Part shown: in pieces, positions 5,894-7,932 of the stretch
How positions within the stretch are numbered: position 1 is the first letter of the stretch
Layout: every line of letters starts with the position of its first letter
Assembly: GCA_007131065.1 (NCBI GenBank)
Contig: SLRF01000033.1
Span: 1 to 7,932 of the forward strand
Length of the DNA stretch: 7,932 nucleotides
Direction of reading: 5' to 3'
From: Candidatus Saccharimonadota bacterium
GTDB lineage: Bacteria > Patescibacteriota > Saccharimonadia > QS-5-54-17
Made by a program: the position numbers and the translations under genes
Notes under the pieces: model-generated
Seen by the model: only the letters and a program-made list of their open reading frames with translations
What the model was told of the DNA's origin: nothing
Databases searched by the model: none

Positions 5894-7335
5894 GCGCCAG
5901 TTCTGACGGTACTAAGCAGAAGGTAGGCGTGATAAGCGCTATGCACGGACTTATCGTGGAAGTGCAGATTCTCGATGCCGACCCGGAGGAAAAAGAACTC
6001 TTGGTTATTGAGGAGCATCCGGAAGTCTTCCTAGAAGTCAGCCACTTCCGTCGCGACGTAGCGGTGTGCGTGAACTTAAACAACGACCAGGTGCTACGTT
6101 GTGGCCAGACGGTATATAAGAGCAATCGCAAAGTCAGTGTTCCGGTAGGGCAGGACACACTGGGACGAGTGTTCGATGCCTTGGGAGAGCCGCTCGACGA
6201 CGGGCCGAAGATCGAAGAGAATCGCCGCCCGATAAGCGAGCCGACCGGAACCGATAGCTATAGAAGCGGCGAAAAACAGGAATTACTAGAGACCGGACTA
6301 AAAGTAATCGATTTTATGACGCCGTTCGTAAAGGGGCGTAAAATCGGAATCGTCGGTGGAGCCGGAGTCGGCAAGACTGTTTTAACTATGGAATTAATCC
6401 ACAACGTCACTCAAAACGATAAAGGTCTTTCGATTTACTGTGGTGTGGGTGAGCGTATACGTGAGGGTAATGAGCTGTATGAGACGCTCAAAGATACCGG
6501 CGTCTTAAAGAGTACTGCTATGTTCTTCGGGCAGATGGACTCCACTCCGGCTATTCGCTCGATGGTCGGTCCGGCTGCTGCTACCGCGGCCGAGTACTTC
6601 CGTGACGAAGAGGGCAAGGATATCTTATTCTTCGTCGACAACATCTACCGCCACGTCCAGGCCATGACAGAGCTCTCGACCAATCAAGGATTCATTCCGT
6701 CGGAAGGTGGTTATTCACCGTCTATATTTGCAGAACTGAGGCGTTTGGAAGAGCGCTTAAGCTCTACCGAGCACGGCACCATCACATCGGTCCAGGCCGT
6801 CTATATACCGGCCGACGACCTTTCTGACCCGGCCGTGCAATCGATCCAACAACAGATGGATTCGGTATTGGTATTATCCCGTTCCGTAGCAGAAAGCGGT
6901 ATCCGCCCGGCAGTTGATCTATTAAAGACAACTTCGTCCTTGCTGACTCCGCAGATCGTTGGTGAGAGGCACTATCGTTTGGCCGAAAAAGTTCAGGCCA
7001 TCATGCAGAAATATGACGCGCTTAAGAACATCGTGGCGATTGTGGGTGAAAACGAGTTGTCTCCGGCCGATAGGACCGACTATCAAAACGCCAGTAAACT
7101 AGTGGAGTTCTTCTCGCAAAACTTTGCTGTAGCCGAGCATTTAACCGGTCAACCGGGCGAATTCTTTACTCTGGAGCAAACACTTAGCGGTATAGAAGAG
7201 ATCCTAAACGGCGAATCGTCTGATGCAACAGAGGCAGAGTCTGTGCCGGAAGAGACGGCCGAGGAGGCGCCGGCTGAACCGGAGGAGGAGCCGAAGAAAA
7301 AGAAAAAGAAATCACCGAAACGAAATAAGAAATGA
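5890..7335 (+). CDS. atpD: F1-like ATPase beta (catalytic) subunit
   Basis: A 481-residue protein. The ATPase site is intact: P-loop GGAGVGKT (156-163), GVGERIREGNELY (185-197) with the catalytic Glu188 and Arg189, Walker B ILFFVDNIYR (245-254) with Asp250, and ADDLSDPA (308-315). It differs from ordinary beta in several conserved places: MNEPPGAR is MDSTPAIR (216-223); the adenine-stacking Tyr of GIYPAVDPL is Arg339 (GIRPAVDLL); DPAPATTFAHLDA is DPAVQSIQQQMDS; DELSEED is ENELSPAD (387-394). The last conserved segment (YDHLPEQAFYMVG and following helix) is missing after 'EEILNGE' and is replaced by an acidic stretch (444-468) and a Lys-rich end (469-481). The enzyme should hydrolyse ATP; tuning of nucleotide affinity is inferred. 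It overlaps gamma and epsilon by ATGA at both ends. Confidence 0.95.
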   Translation: MSASSDGTKQKVGVISAMHGLIVEVQILDADPEEKELLVIEEHPEVFLEVSHFRRDVAVCVNLNNDQVLRCGQTVYKSNRKVSVPVGQDTLGRVFDALGEPLDDGPKIEENRRPISEPTGTDSYRSGEKQELLETGLKVIDFMTPFVKGRKIGIVGGAGVGKTVLTMELIHNVTQNDKGLSIYCGVGERIREGNELYETLKDTGVLKSTAMFFGQMDSTPAIRSMVGPAAATAAEYFRDEEGKDILFFVDNIYRHVQAMTELSTNQGFIPSEGGYSPSIFAELRRLEERLSSTEHGTITSVQAVYIPADDLSDPAVQSIQQQMDSVLVLSRSVAESGIRPAVDLLKTTSSLLTPQIVGERHYRLAEKVQAIMQKYDALKNIVAIVGENELSPADRTDYQNASKLVEFFSQNFAVAEHLTGQPGEFFTLEQTLSGIEEILNGESSDATEAESVPEETAEEAPAEPEEEPKKKKKKSPKRNKK

Positions 7336-7598
7336 GCGAAAGCAAATCATCTACAGAAGACCTAAGCGTAATCGCCCGGGCGCCATTCCACATATATTAC
7401 GAGGGGCGGGCGCATGTGGTGTCGGCCGCTAACAATGTCGGTCCTTTCGATATTTTGCGCGACCATGCCGATTTCTTCTCTATATTGAGCCCTGGCGAGG
7501 TATTGATAGAGAATGAGAGTGATTCTATACGCTTTACGATAGCCAATGGCATCATATCGGTACGTGATAACGAGGTTTTGCTTTTCGTAAACATGTAG
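7332..7598 (+). CDS. atpC: F1-like ATPase epsilon subunit, N-terminal beta-sandwich only
   Basis: An 88-residue protein against about 135 for usual bacterial epsilon. It matches only the N-terminal beta-sandwich: ARAPFHIYYEGRAHVVSAA (15-33) for the 'VxxPxxxxxxGxxxxVxxxG' start, NVGPFDILRDHADFFSIL (35-52) for GxFGILPGHAPLLTxL, SPGEVLIE (53-60) for KPGxVxI, FTIANGIISVRDNEVLLFV (68-86) for the last strands. The protein ends exactly where the C-terminal two-helix domain should begin, so the domain that inhibits ATP hydrolysis in many bacteria is absent. Its likely place is the foot of gamma, contacting the cytoplasmic loops of the ring. It starts inside the beta stop (ATGA) and is the last gene of the operon. 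Confidence 0.88.
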   Translation: MSESKSSTEDLSVIARAPFHIYYEGRAHVVSAANNVGPFDILRDHADFFSILSPGEVLIENESDSIRFTIANGIISVRDNEVLLFVNM

Positions 7599-7627
7599 AT
7601 TTGGACGATTCGCTACCGAAAGAGGAG
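7599..7627. other. 29-nt convergent junction without a clear terminator
   Basis: The gap between the epsilon stop and the minus-strand stop has no GC-rich stem with a U-tract. The only complementarity I see is a weak long-range one between TTTTCG near the end of epsilon and CGAAAG just after 7616. Termination may lie within the opposing gene or be Rho-dependent. Confidence 0.35.
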
Positions 7628-7932
7628 TTATTCCATAACTATGTAACTGAAAGCGTATCCTCCGGGTGAGACGGAGTTACCGACGCCGATACTGAAGCCA
7701 CTAGCAGTTCTTGATATATAAAAATTGCCGACGTTTCCCACCGGGGTAATTACTACGGTCGGTACACTGCTATAGCTTTCGTTGAAAGTAATATTGGCGA
7801 CTATACCGTTTCCGGCTCCTACGCCGGCGTTAAAGCCTACGGTACCGGATGTATCGTTACCGCTTATAGAGACCGTTCCGTTAGAGCCTGCGGCCGGCCC
7901 TGCGGAGGCACTCGGTGCTGACCCACGTGTAA
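7628..7932 (-). CDS. C-terminus of a beta-rich surface protein (5' end outside window)
   Basis: On the minus strand a frame with no start inside the window is open from the right edge (first full codon at 7930-7928) to a TAA whose complement is at 7628-7630, giving 100 residues. It begins with a Ser/Ala/Pro/Gly linker (GSAPSASAGPAAGSNG), followed by a compact beta-strand domain: GTVSISGNDTSGTVGF, IVANITFNESYSSVPTVVITP, FYISRTASGFSIGV, GYAFSYIVME. The order 'GNDTxG', 'xVxxxTFxxxYxxxPxVxxTP', a Tyr/Ser strand, then 'YxFxYIV' at the very end is a C-terminal module I associate with large repetitive secreted proteins of CPR bacteria; I know of no assigned function. Likely cell-surface or fibre-like. 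It is convergent with the ATPase operon with only 29 nt between the two stops. Confidence 0.75.
   Translation of the reverse strand, partial: TRGSAPSASAGPAAGSNGTVSISGNDTSGTVGFNAGVGAGNGIVANITFNESYSSVPTVVITPVGNVGNFYISRTASGFSIGVGNSVSPGGYAFSYIVME

Noticed and set aside
1307..7598. Ordinary F1Fo ATP synthase operon
   Set aside because: No subunit a, no carboxylate in the c-like hairpin, an exported domain fused to it, truncated epsilon and changed beta motifs make a plain ATP synthase the weaker reading. It cannot be fully excluded without the rest of the genome.
1307..7598. N-type (Na+-transporting) ATPase
   Set aside because: N-ATPase operons start with beta and epsilon and include AtpQ/AtpR and subunits a and c; the order and content here differ.
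1..7932. CRISPR array, insertion sequence or prophage signals
   Set aside because: No regularly spaced repeats, transposase, integrase or terminal inverted repeats are visible on either strand.

Overview
The window looks like a chromosome segment of a Patescibacteria/CPR bacterium, most likely Saccharibacteria (TM7). Three things suggest this: the style of the short, tightly packed genes; a YruB-type mini-glutaredoxin; and, on the minus strand at the right end, the C-terminus of a Gly/Ser/Thr-rich surface protein of a kind common in CPR genomes. TGA is used as a stop codon by the gamma and beta genes, so this is not a UGA-glycine (code 25) lineage. The taxonomic call is inference from protein character, without a marker gene.

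Left part (1-1036): the tail of a LiaF-like envelope-stress protein, then a two-gene cassette of an ArsR/SmtB-type repressor and a small glutaredoxin. This cassette has a recognisable sigma70-type promoter (TTGACG, 18 bp, TATACT), and a near-perfect 22-bp palindrome covers its -10 box and start region, a likely autoregulatory operator. A stretch of about 270-370 nt without a confident gene follows.

Main part (1307/1409-7598): seven tightly coupled genes on the + strand, in ATP-synthase order c-like, b-like, delta-like, alpha, gamma, beta, epsilon. The F1 head is clearly recognisable and looks able to hydrolyse ATP: the beta Walker A motif, catalytic Glu, Walker B Asp and the alpha arginine finger are all present. 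The membrane part is not that of a normal ATP synthase. There is no subunit a. The gene in the c position encodes a signal peptide or membrane anchor, a beta-rich extracytoplasmic domain of about 170 residues, and a C-terminal hairpin with a c-like cytoplasmic loop (GRNP) but no Glu or Asp in either membrane helix. The b-like protein is long and internally repeated, delta is short, epsilon lacks its C-terminal inhibitory domain, and alpha, beta and gamma carry unusual charged tails. The simplest reading is an F1-like ATPase whose rotor or ring is not coupled to ion flow but to a structure outside the membrane. It would be comparable in logic, though not evidently homologous in its membrane part, to the F1-like X0 ATPases of mycoplasmas. 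This is the candidate undescribed system of the window.

Right end (7628-7932, minus strand): the C-terminal 100 residues of a predicted beta-rich surface protein, convergent with the ATPase operon and continuing beyond the window.
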